64,000 nt of DNA from AWTP1-13 sp963770295 (lineage in GTDB: Bacteria > Pseudomonadota > Alphaproteobacteria > Rhizobiales > Hyphomicrobiaceae): positions 124,001-188,000 of the forward strand of contig CAVYPA010000022.1 in assembly GCA_963770295.1 (NCBI GenBank), given 5' to 3'. The notes below the pieces were generated by a model. That model did not search any database and was not told where the DNA came from. It saw only the letters and a program-made list of their open reading frames with translations. Position 1 is the first letter of the stretch, and each line of letters opens with the position of its first letter. Below are positions 35,321 to 43,523 of this stretch, piece after piece. The position numbers and the translations under genes are program-made.

Positions 35321-37939
35321 TTATCCGACGACATTCACGATCCTCTGCGGCACCACGATCACCTTTTTGACCGGTCGGCCGGCCAATGCGCGCGCCACCG
35401 GTTCAAGACCCAGCGCAGCGGCTTCGATCTCGTCCTTGGTGGCCGTGCGGGCGATCGTAAGTTCATCCCGTCTCTTGCCATTTACCTGTACGGCAATGGT
35501 AATCATATCGTCAACGAGCAAGGCCCCTTCTGGCGCGGGCCACGGCTGATCTGCCAAGAGTGTGTTGTAGCCAAGCCGCTCCCAGCAATCTTCGCCCAAG
35601 TGTGGCAGCATCGGTCCCATCATTTTCACCAGCAATTCCGTGGCCTCGCGCACGGCCCAGGCCAGACCCTCTCCGGTTTTGTCCAGCGCCGCCGACAGGG
35701 CGTTGGTGAGTTCATAAAGCTGGGCCACGGCAACATTGTAGCGAAGCGCCTCAATATTTTGTGAAACGCTGTTCAGGGCCCGGTGCGCAAGCTTGCGCAG
35801 CTGCAGGGCCTCGGCGCCGAAGCTTGCAGGCTTGCCCCCGGCGCCATTGGCCGTTTTGCGCTGGGCCACCTCGTCGACGAGCCGCGAAATACGCTGGACC
35901 TGGCGGCCGGCGCCTGCCACCCCCGCCTCGGTCCAAATGATGTCACGATCCGGGGGGCTGTCGGAGACAATAAACAGCCGCGCCGTATCAGCACCGTAAT
36001 GCTCGATGATATCGTCGGGATCGACCACGTTCTTGCGCGATTTCGACATTTTCTCCGGGGAGCCGATCGTCACCGGCCGGCCGTTGCTCACGGCGCTAGC
36101 CGTGCGCGCGTTGCCCTCTCCCTCGATCTTCACTTCGCTCGGCAGCAGCCACTCGCCCGTCTCGCTGCGGTAGGTCTCGTGGATGACGATGCCTTGCGTG
36201 AACATGGAGCTAAACGGTTCATCGATCTCGGCGTGCCGGGTCGCCTTCATGCCGCGCGTAAAAAAGCGGGCGTAGAGCAGGTGTAGAACGGCGTGCTCCT
36301 TGCCGCCGATGTACTGATCGACCGGTGCCCAGTAGCGCAGGGCCTTTTTGTCGGTCGGCGTCGCCGCGTGGGGTGCCGTGAAGCGGAATTGGTACCAGGA
36401 GCTATCGACGAAGGTGTCCATGGTATCGGTTTCGCGCACGGCGGGTGCACCGCATTTGGGGCAGGCGACGTGCTTCCAGGTCGGGTGATGATCGAGGGGG
36501 TTGCCTGGCTTCTCGAACGTCACGTCCTCGGGCAGCGTCACGGGGAGTTCCGCATAGGGGACTGGGACAATGCCGTCCTTGGCGCAGTGAATGACAGGAA
36601 TGGGACAACCCCAATAGCGCTGGCGCGAAATCAGCCAATCGCGCAAGCGATAGTTAACCTTGCGCACGCCGAGGCCTTGCGCCTCGGCGCGGGCGGCGAT
36701 TTCGGCTTTGGCCTCCTCGATGCTGAGCCCATCCAGGAATTGTGAATTGATCATGCTGCCTTCGCCAAGATAGGCCTCTGCCCCGATCGCAAAGGTCGCG
36801 GCATCGGCGCCGGGCGGCAGCACCACGGGCAGCACGTTGCGCCCGTACGTGCGGGCAAAATCGAGGTCGCGCTGGTCATGCGCCGGGCAGCCGAAGATGG
36901 CGCCCGTGCCGTAGCCCATGACGATGAAATTGGCGACATAGACCGGCAGCTTGAGCTCCGGCCGGAACGGATGCACGGCGAAGATACCGGTGTCCAATCC
37001 CTTTTTTTCCGCCCGCGCCAAGGCCTCCTCGGTGGTGCCGATCTTGCGGCAGTCTTCGATAAAGGCGGCGAGCCCCTGGTTTTTCTTGGCAAGATGCTGG
37101 GCGAGCGGATGCTCCGGCGAAATGGCCATGAACGAGGCGCCGAAAATCGTGTCGTGGCGCGTCGTGAAGATCACCAGTTTCTCGAGCTTCTTGGGCAGCT
37201 TCGCACCTTCCAGCGCAAAGGTGAGCTCCAAGCCCTCGGAACGACCGATCCAGTTGCGCTGCGAGGTACACACGAAATCGGGCCAAGTGCCAGCGAAGCC
37301 GTCGAGCGCGCTCAGCAGCTCCTCGGCGTAGGCCGTGATCCTAAAGAACCACTGGGTGAGGTCGCGCTGCTCCACCACCGCCCCCGAGCGCCAGCCGCGT
37401 CCATCGATGACCTGCTCGTTGGCGAGCACGGTGTTCTCGACGGGATCCCAATTCACCTTCGCCGTTTTGCGGTAGGCCAGCTTCTTTTTCAAAAAGTCCA
37501 GAAACAGCCGCTGCTGATGGGCGTAATACGACGGATCGCAGGTGGCGAACTCGCGGCTCCAGTCGATGGAGACCCCCATGGCCTTGAGCTGGGCGCGCAT
37601 GGTGTCGATGTTGTCGTAGGTCCAGGCGCGCGGGTGAATCTTGCGCTCCATGGCGGCATTCTCGGCCGGTAGCCCGAAGGCGTCCCAGCCCATGGGATGC
37701 AGGACGTTGTAGCCCTTGGCGCGCATATAGCGGGCCATCACGTCACCCAACGTGTAGTTGCGCACATGCCCCATGTGGATGCGGCCCGAAGGATAGGGGA
37801 ACATCTCGAGCTGGTAGCGCTTGGGCTTCTTGCTCTTGTCCTGGGTGTGGAAGCTGCCGCGTTCGGTCCACACCTGCTGCCAGTACTTCTCGCGTACGGG
37901 CGCGTTGTAGCGTTCGCTTGCCATGGTGCTGTCCGTCAT
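35321..37939 (-). CDS. leuS: Leucyl-tRNA synthetase
   Basis: A class I aminoacyl-tRNA synthetase of 872 residues, full length for LeuRS. The HIGH-type motif HMGH lies in FPYPSGRIHMGHVRNY, the leucine-specific CP1 editing domain in the middle, and KMSKS in GSPEKMSKSRKN. The zinc-type insertion has CPKCGAPAVRETDTMDTFVDSSW. It charges tRNA-Leu in the cytoplasm and is essential. Start ATG 37939; an ATG five codons in (37924) is also possible. No frame damage is seen over 2.6 kb, which is useful evidence that the local sequence is accurate. Confidence 0.98.
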   Translation of the reverse strand: MTDSTMASERYNAPVREKYWQQVWTERGSFHTQDKSKKPKRYQLEMFPYPSGRIHMGHVRNYTLGDVMARYMRAKGYNVLHPMGWDAFGLPAENAAMERKIHPRAWTYDNIDTMRAQLKAMGVSIDWSREFATCDPSYYAHQQRLFLDFLKKKLAYRKTAKVNWDPVENTVLANEQVIDGRGWRSGAVVEQRDLTQWFFRITAYAEELLSALDGFAGTWPDFVCTSQRNWIGRSEGLELTFALEGAKLPKKLEKLVIFTTRHDTIFGASFMAISPEHPLAQHLAKKNQGLAAFIEDCRKIGTTEEALARAEKKGLDTGIFAVHPFRPELKLPVYVANFIVMGYGTGAIFGCPAHDQRDLDFARTYGRNVLPVVLPPGADAATFAIGAEAYLGEGSMINSQFLDGLSIEEAKAEIAARAEAQGLGVRKVNYRLRDWLISRQRYWGCPIPVIHCAKDGIVPVPYAELPVTLPEDVTFEKPGNPLDHHPTWKHVACPKCGAPAVRETDTMDTFVDSSWYQFRFTAPHAATPTDKKALRYWAPVDQYIGGKEHAVLHLLYARFFTRGMKATRHAEIDEPFSSMFTQGIVIHETYRSETGEWLLPSEVKIEGEGNARTASAVSNGRPVTIGSPEKMSKSRKNVVDPDDIIEHYGADTARLFIVSDSPPDRDIIWTEAGVAGAGRQVQRISRLVDEVAQRKTANGAGGKPASFGAEALQLRKLAHRALNSVSQNIEALRYNVAVAQLYELTNALSAALDKTGEGLAWAVREATELLVKMMGPMLPHLGEDCWERLGYNTLLADQPWPAPEGALLVDDMITIAVQVNGKRRDELTIARTATKDEIEAAALGLEPVARALAGRPVKKVIVVPQRIVNVVG

Positions 37940-38174
37940 CCGAGCTGAAACCCGCTTCGTCTCATGGCAGCAAAATCGAAATTTTCTTCCATGAGCCGAA
38001 GGTCATGCTAGCGTCACGGCGCAAGGAGGACATCATGGGGACCTGGTGGGCCAAAAAACCGCCACGACACTCGCGCGCCTGCCGCCAGCCGCGACATTGG
38101 GTGCCTCTCATGGCGAAAAAGTCAGGCGTTGTCGACATGAGAAGTCCGTTAGGGGCGGTCGGAAGCACCCACGC

Positions 38175-39155
38175 ATGCCCGACGCTGCCGCCAACTCATG
38201 CCCCGACCTGCCGGCCTCGCCGCCCGCGGCCGACCTGGAAACCAGGGCGGTCCTGACGTCCTGCCTGGCGGTCCACGCCGCCCTGGCCAAGCTCAGGCTC
38301 ACGACCCAGCCGCCGTCTACCCCGGCAATGGCGGCAGCCATGACGGGCTTGGAGGCCCAGGACGCTGCCGCGATCGCGAGCAGCCGAGCCCCGCCTTGCC
38401 GAGCTGCGCCCTCGCAAGGGTGCGACGAAGCGGCGTGCTATCGGGGCGGCCTGCTTCAGGGCGTCCTCCTTCGGGGCCTTCGGGGGCCAAGCCGCCGTGG
38501 CCGCGTCGGCTCGCCTTCCGCCGCCGGCGCCACCCTGGCCCTTATCGCCTGGGAAGGCAGCCTCACGCTGCCCTCGCACCGCGATCGCCTCGTCGGCATG
38601 GCCCTGCAGCCCCACCACTTGCTGGCGCGACAACCCTTCGCTTGGGCCAGCGGCCCGACCGGGCCAAGTGTCGACCTGCTGGCCCTGCTGAAGGACGGGC
38701 TCATCGATGCGCCGAACCTCAATCTCGGTGGCTATCTTTGGCGCGGCTATGACCGCTTGCTGGGGGGCGTGACGACGTGCGGTGATTGGCAGCCCTGGCT
38801 TTTGTGCATGCTGAGGGCAACGGAACTGGCGGCGGCCTGGAGCAGCGAAACGATCCCGACCATCCGTGCGGTGCTGGAGGCCACGGCGGCCCAGGTCCGC
38901 GCGGGGGCGCTCAAGCATTTTTTGCCGGAGCATCCGGTCGCGCGGCGCCCGAGCGAGCGACATCACGCCTCCTGTGTCCTCAAGGAGCTGGTGCGGCTCG
39001 GCATCTTGCGGGAGGATCGGTGCTGGGGCGCCAAGATCTTCGTCAACCGCAGCTACCTAGACCTGCTTGCGAGCGATGAGCCCGCCTTCGGGCCCGATCC
39101 GCGCCGTGTGGCACGGGTCGCCTCGCGGCACCAAGCAAAGGCACGAGCCGCATGA
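38175..39155 (+). CDS. Fic-fold protein with degenerate active site (probable pseudoenzyme)
   Basis: A 326-residue protein that follows the Fic/Doc layout: an N-terminal helix region (DLETRAVLTSCLAVHAALAKL), a central Fic core and the C-terminal winged-helix part (LNLGGYLWRGYDRLL, DWQPWLLCML, VLKELVRLGILRE). The Fic motif, normally HPFxDGNGRTGR, reads Q153-P-F-A-W-A-S-G-P-T-G-P164: the catalytic His, the Asp, the phosphate-binding Asn and both Arg are changed. The N-terminal inhibitory Glu position is Ala66. AMP transfer is therefore unlikely. The frame is open for the whole length. It overlaps the yggS start by four bases. Start ATG 38175 is chosen by homology; an upstream extension to 38046 looks non-coding. 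Confidence 0.7.
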   Translation: MPDAAANSCPDLPASPPAADLETRAVLTSCLAVHAALAKLRLTTQPPSTPAMAAAMTGLEAQDAAAIASSRAPPCRAAPSQGCDEAACYRGGLLQGVLLRGLRGPSRRGRVGSPSAAGATLALIAWEGSLTLPSHRDRLVGMALQPHHLLARQPFAWASGPTGPSVDLLALLKDGLIDAPNLNLGGYLWRGYDRLLGGVTTCGDWQPWLLCMLRATELAAAWSSETIPTIRAVLEATAAQVRAGALKHFLPEHPVARRPSERHHASCVLKELVRLGILREDRCWGAKIFVNRSYLDLLASDEPAFGPDPRRVARVASRHQAKARAA

Positions 39156-39823
39156 GCCAAACGGGCTCCCCCGCCCGCCTCGCCGTCGTCCGCTCCCGCA
39201 TTGCGGCCGCGGCCGTGGCCGACAAGCGTGCGGCCGACGCGGTGACCCTCATCGCCGTCAGCAAGACCTTTGACTCAGGGCACATCAGGCCCGTGCTCGA
39301 GGCCGGCCACCGCGTCTTTGGCGAAAACCGGGTGCAGGAAGCCAAGGCCAAATGGCCGCAGCTGCGGCAAGACTATCCCGGCGTCTCGCTGCATCTCATC
39401 GGTCCCCTGCAATCCAACAAGGCCAAGGAGGCAGTGCTTCTGTTCGACGCCATCCATAGCATCGACCGCCCCAAGATCGCCGAGGCGGTCGCCGAGGCCA
39501 TACTCAAACAGGGCCGCAAACTTGAGCTTTTCATCGAGGTCAACACCGGCGAGGAACCTCAGAAGGCGGGCGTACTGCCGCGTGAGACCGCGGGCTTGTT
39601 GCGCTTTTGCCGCGAAGAGCTCAAGCTCGACATCGCCGGCCTCATGTGCATTCCACCCGCCGACGAGGCGCCCGGCGTTCATTTTGCCTTTCTTGCCAAA
39701 CTCGCCGCCGAACTCGACCTCGCCCAACTCAGCATGGGCATGAGCGCCGACTTCGAGACGGCCATTCACTTTGGCGCCACGCACGTGCGCGTCGGCTCGG
39801 AAATTTTCGGCCAACGCGCCTAG
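39152..39823 (+). CDS. yggS: PLP-binding homeostasis protein (YggS/PROSC family)
   Basis: A 223-residue single-domain TIM barrel of the alanine-racemase-like YggS family, which buffers free pyridoxal phosphate. Lys38 in VTLIAVSKTF is the PLP Schiff-base lysine. Further family motifs are FGENRVQEAKAKW, HLIGPLQSNKAKEA and ISMGMSADFETAI-type residues near the end (LSMGMSADFE), then VRVGSEIFGQR. The start overlaps the stop of the Fic-like gene (ATGA), so the two are probably translated together. Confidence 0.95.
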   Translation: MSQTGSPARLAVVRSRIAAAAVADKRAADAVTLIAVSKTFDSGHIRPVLEAGHRVFGENRVQEAKAKWPQLRQDYPGVSLHLIGPLQSNKAKEAVLLFDAIHSIDRPKIAEAVAEAILKQGRKLELFIEVNTGEEPQKAGVLPRETAGLLRFCREELKLDIAGLMCIPPADEAPGVHFAFLAKLAAELDLAQLSMGMSADFETAIHFGATHVRVGSEIFGQRA

Positions 39824-40100
39824 CGCGGCCGCGAAGGGCCAATAGGCAACCGTGCCCTGTCCGCGCATAGGCTAGCGGCGGCGCACGGCCGCGCAAATCC
39901 TGCGCACAACGTCACCCCGCCACTCTCACTTGTCGGCTGCGACCTGCTAGTGTCGCACGACTGATTCGCGCCACTGTCCTTCACGTGCCGGCGCACCGCA
40001 AGTCAAGGAACAGCTCGCCGCCGGTCGCAGCCGCCGCGCCGCTCAGTCGCGCCAGGGGTTGCCGCTGGGGTGTCCGGGCCGATGCGAGGAGGCGGGTGTC
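39824..40100. other. Intergenic stretch, no feature recognised
   Basis: About 280 bases with no reading frame or strong hairpin that I can support. It must contain the promoter of the unknown gene at 40101. Confidence 0.4.
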
Positions 40101-41024
40101 ATGGCGGACGGCAGCAGGACCTCGGCGCTCGAGGTCGAGGCAAACGCGGCGGCGGCCGAGGCGGCGCGCGAGGCCAAGGCCGAGGTGCTGCAAAGCGCCG
40201 TCACCATCACCAGCGCAGAAAAGTTGGCAAGCCCGGCGCGAGGGGAAACCGCCAAGGCAAAAACGAAGCCACGCTGGGCGGAATTCGTCGTCGACGTCTG
40301 GATTACGTCCTTTAACTCGGTCGAATTCGGCCTCTACAAGCACAGCCGGAATCGGGCCAAGTCCCGGCAGTTCACCACCGATATGGATGTCTTCGCTGAG
40401 GTCATTGAGAACGGTGAACGCACCGGCTTGCTCGGCTATCGTGAGGATCTGTGGCGCAAGAACACCGGCATGGACAAACGCCTGGTGTTCAAGCTGTTCA
40501 ACGAGACCGTGAACTGGCGCGCCACCATGGACCTCATGATCGGGCGCAGCTTGCAGCTGACGCTCGGCGCTCGCGGGCTGCCCGTCAGCTGTTTTTCCAT
40601 CAACGTCGGCGACCATGAGAACGTCGTCTATCTCGAGCGCTCGGCCAACAAGTGGCCGCTGTTGCCGGAGGACTTCTCATTCTTTCTGCTTGAGGGCGGC
40701 AAGCCGCAGTTCTTCCGCCTACGTCGCGATTTCATCGATCTCGGCGGCGACTACACTCTTTACAATCAGCAAAACCAAGCCATCGGCGGCCTCGACGGCA
40801 AGGTGTTCTCGATCGGTGGCAAGTGGCGGGGTCGGGTCGAGACGCAGCACGCCGATGCCCGCCTGATGGTCGTGCTCAAGCTGTTCTGTGGCATGCTGAT
40901 CTTCAACGCCGACTGCCGCCGGCACCTGCGCCGGCTGGCGCGCGACATCGCGAGCGGCAAATACGTGCCGAAGCTCGAGAAACAAGAGGCCGATCTTTAC
41001 ATGAACCCGCGCCGCGTGCGCTAA
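40101..41024 (+). CDS. Conserved-looking hypothetical protein, soluble
   Basis: A 307-residue protein without signal peptide or membrane helix. Residues 1-55 are Ala/Glu/Lys-rich and probably disordered. The remainder is a well-composed globular region with WAEFVVDVWITSFNSVEFGL, then RSLQLTLGARGLPVSCFSINV. A C-terminal stretch, RDFIDLGGDYTLYNQQNQ followed by GLDGKVFSIGGKWR, has a beta-hairpin rhythm reminiscent of LURP-one/tubby-like domains; this is only a weak resemblance. I do not recognise a family. ATG 40101 is preferred to the upstream in-frame codon at 40059. Confidence 0.6.
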   Translation: MADGSRTSALEVEANAAAAEAAREAKAEVLQSAVTITSAEKLASPARGETAKAKTKPRWAEFVVDVWITSFNSVEFGLYKHSRNRAKSRQFTTDMDVFAEVIENGERTGLLGYREDLWRKNTGMDKRLVFKLFNETVNWRATMDLMIGRSLQLTLGARGLPVSCFSINVGDHENVVYLERSANKWPLLPEDFSFFLLEGGKPQFFRLRRDFIDLGGDYTLYNQQNQAIGGLDGKVFSIGGKWRGRVETQHADARLMVVLKLFCGMLIFNADCRRHLRRLARDIASGKYVPKLEKQEADLYMNPRRVR

Positions 41025-41054
41025 ACGGCTTAAAGATTTGTCGGCGGGTGGCAG

Positions 41055-41735
41055 CTAGGTCTGCAATTGATCGACGAACGTCACAAAATCTTCCGGCAGC
41101 ATGCGCTCCGGCGTGAAGGCGTTGACCTTCGCCGTGCAATCTGGATAGCCCAGCGACATGCCGCAGACGATCTGCTGCTCGGCCGGGATGCCGAGTCGAC
41201 GCTGCAGCACGTCGTAGAACACCAGGAAGGCGGCCTGCGGGCAGGTTTCGAGCCCGAACTGCCGCGCCACCACCATGATGGACTGCAGGAACATGCCATA
41301 ATCGAGCCAGGAGCCTAGCTCCAGGTCACGGTCGATGGAAAAGATGAGGCCGATCGGCGCATCAAAGAACAAGAAGTTGCGGCGGTGTTGGGCGTGCATC
41401 TTGTCCTTGTCAGCGCGGCCGATGCCGAGGGTCCCGTAGAGGCCCCAACCGCAGGCGCGTCGCCGCGCCAGGTATGGCTCGCGCCATGTCTCCGGATAGT
41501 AGTTGTATTCGCGCGGCACCTGCGCGCCCCGGTCGTAGCGCTCCGCCAGATCGCGCGCCACTTCGACTTTCACCGTGCCCTCGAGCACCCATACCTTCCA
41601 TGGTTGCACGTTGCTGCCCGAAGGCGCGCGCCCGGCGATCTTGAGGATCTGCAAGATCAGCTCGCGCGGCACGGGCTTCGCCAGGAATGCCCGCACGCTG
41701 CGTCGTCCGCTGATCGCCTGTTCGACCGTGATCAT
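41055..41735 (-). CDS. Nitroreductase-family FMN oxidoreductase
   Basis: A 226-residue nitroreductase. The N-terminal FMN-binding segment RRSVRAFLAKPVP is followed by AGRAPSGSNVQPWKVWVL, the standard nitroreductase signature. The later LDYGMFLQSIMVVARQFGLETCPQ segment is typical of the dimer interface, and CGMSLGYPD lies near the C-terminus. It would use NAD(P)H to reduce nitro compounds, quinones or related substrates. The physiological substrate is unknown. It is convergent with the preceding unknown gene. Confidence 0.93.
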   Translation of the reverse strand: MITVEQAISGRRSVRAFLAKPVPRELILQILKIAGRAPSGSNVQPWKVWVLEGTVKVEVARDLAERYDRGAQVPREYNYYPETWREPYLARRRACGWGLYGTLGIGRADKDKMHAQHRRNFLFFDAPIGLIFSIDRDLELGSWLDYGMFLQSIMVVARQFGLETCPQAAFLVFYDVLQRRLGIPAEQQIVCGMSLGYPDCTAKVNAFTPERMLPEDFVTFVDQLQT

Positions 41736-41842
41736 AGGGGGGCGCCCTTCGGGTCATGCTGGCCGGTAGCGGTTAGACCATGGCACGGCCTCGTTTTGGG
41801 GGTCAATGAACCGGCCGCGCAGCGCCGCTTGCGGAGACAACC

Positions 41843-42963
41843 ATGCCCTTTGATCCCAAGGCTGCCGATCTCCTCATCGCGGTCGTCGGCACCGGTTCCA
41901 TGGGGCGCGGGATCATAGGTGACGGCCCAGGGCGGCATGCGCGTCCTCGCCTTCGATGAGAAGCCCGAGGCTGCCGAGGCGGCGGTGGCGCATATCGCCA
42001 AGATGATCGCGTGTGCTGTGCCCTGACGGGGCGGGCCTTCGTGCCCGAGGCGCAACGCTTGCTTAGCGAAGGCATTGCCTCCGTGCCCGACATCGATCGC
42101 ATTCTCACGGGCGCCGCCGGCTTCAGCATCGGCTTCTCGCGCTTGCCGATCTGGTCGGCATCGACGTCCAGCACGCGGTGATGACATTGATCTACGGTCC
42201 GTTTTACAACGAGCCGGCCTTTAGCCCCTTCCCTCTCGGCGCAGCGCGTCGCCGCGGGTTTTTATGGCCAGAAGACCGGGGCTGGTTGGTTTCGCTACGA
42301 GAACGGCAAGAAAATCGAGCCCGCCGTTGCCGCGGCGACGGCGCGTCCAAAATGGGTTTGGCTGCGCCGAAGCACGCAGCACGCCGAGCGGCAGGTTCCT
42401 CTGCTCGAGTTGCTGAGCGCGGGGGGTGCCACGCTTGAGACCGGCGAGGCGCCGACCGCGGAGGCGCTGATCGTCCGTTATACCGATCGGTTACGATCTC
42501 ACCAGCGCCGTCGTCGATCTCAAGCTCGAGGCCGCACGCACGGTGGCAATCGACGTCCTGTTCGGCATGAAGGCGACGCAGCCTAATGGTGACGCCGGCT
42601 ACTGATCCGAAATTTCGCGATGCGGCCCATGGGCTCATTGCCGCCGACGGTCAGCCCGTTGTCGTCAGCAATGACAGCCCCGGCTTTGTCGCGCAGCGCC
42701 CGGTGGGGATGATCGTCAATATCGGCTGTGGCGTGGCCCAGCGCGGCATCGCCAGTCCGGCCGACATCGACAAGCCCACCAAGTTAGGCTTGAGCTATCC
42801 CTTCGGCCCGCTGGAGGGGGATCGCCTCGGCGCCAGGCGCGTGCTTTTCAGGCTGGAACGCCTGCAGGCCTTTTACGGGGAGCCGCGCTACCGCCCCAGC
42901 CCCTGGTTGCGGCGCCGCGCCACGCTCGGCCTGCCGCTCGCCACGCCCGCGGGACGCCGCTGA
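41843..42963 (+). pseudogene. 3-hydroxyacyl-CoA dehydrogenase, broken by multiple frameshifts
   Basis: Pieces of a long (about 500-residue) PaaH/Hbd-type 3-hydroxyacyl-CoA dehydrogenase are spread over the three plus frames. ATG 41843 gives ADLLIAVVGTGSMGRGI, the NAD-binding start. A second frame gives GGMRVLAFDEKPEAAEAAVA. Another gives RAFVPEAQRLLSEGIASVPD, then VMTLIYGPFYNEPAFSPFPL, then a TARPKWVWLRR stretch. The final frame reads SNDSPGFVAQRPVGMIVN through DIDKPTKLGLSYPFGPLE to a stop at 42963. At least four indels or small deletions are needed to repair it. It is a clear, decayed pseudogene. Confidence 0.88.
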
Positions 42964-42987
42964 AGCTGGCGAGGAAACGGCTTTCAG

Positions 42988-43437
42988 CTAACGGCAGCGC
43001 ATCTGCCAAGGCATTTGGGTCCCGGTCGCCAGCAACACCCCATCGCGCACGGCGTACTCGTTGGCATTGATGAAACTGTCGGCGATGGTGCGCATCCGGC
43101 CGTCAGCAGCCATGGTAATGGTGATCTGGCGACTTTGCGCGGAAACCGGAAAATAGACGACAAGATCAATGCCCCCGGCCGTCAAGGAGGCGCGCACCAC
43201 CTCGCCGACGTTGCGCTGCGAGCCAAAGTCACGATCATGCGCAATGTTACCGCCCGGCGTCGCCGCGTAGGTCAGATAGCCGTTGGCAACGCTCGGCGGC
43301 AACCGGCAGTCGATGGCCCAGGTTCCCAGCAGCCCGAAGGCGGCGGCGGTCTCCGCCGGCGTCTCGGCCCGCGCCTGGCCCAATGCCATCAGCAGGCTCA
43401 CAAAGGCGAGGCCGAACCGGTGCATACAAGCGGTCAT
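42988..43437 (-). CDS. Secreted hypothetical protein
   Basis: A small exported protein of about 149 residues. A signal peptide (start at ATG 43437, or ATG 43425) ends near QARAE. The mature part begins with AAAFGLLGTWAIDCRLPPS, then a lipocalin-like series of strands, and ends MPWQMRCR. Two cysteines, one near each end, could pair. The GTWAIDC start occurs in many small alphaproteobacterial periplasmic proteins of unknown role. I do not assign a function. Confidence 0.65.
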   Translation of the reverse strand: MTACMHRFGLAFVSLLMALGQARAETPAETAAAFGLLGTWAIDCRLPPSVANGYLTYAATPGGNIAHDRDFGSQRNVGEVVRASLTAGGIDLVVYFPVSAQSRQITITMAADGRMRTIADSFINANEYAVRDGVLLATGTQMPWQMRCR

Positions 43438-43523
43438 GGCTGCTAAGCTCGGTCGGTTCACGGTTCAATAGACAACGGCAATCTGCTATCTGCGGTTCCT
43501 CGGCGAGCGACGGGAGGCAGCAC

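Noticed and set aside
36878..37672. A 264-codon plus-strand frame inside leuS
   Set aside because: It is an antisense shadow of an essential, well-conserved gene; the composition is Arg/Gly-rich and no motif is present.
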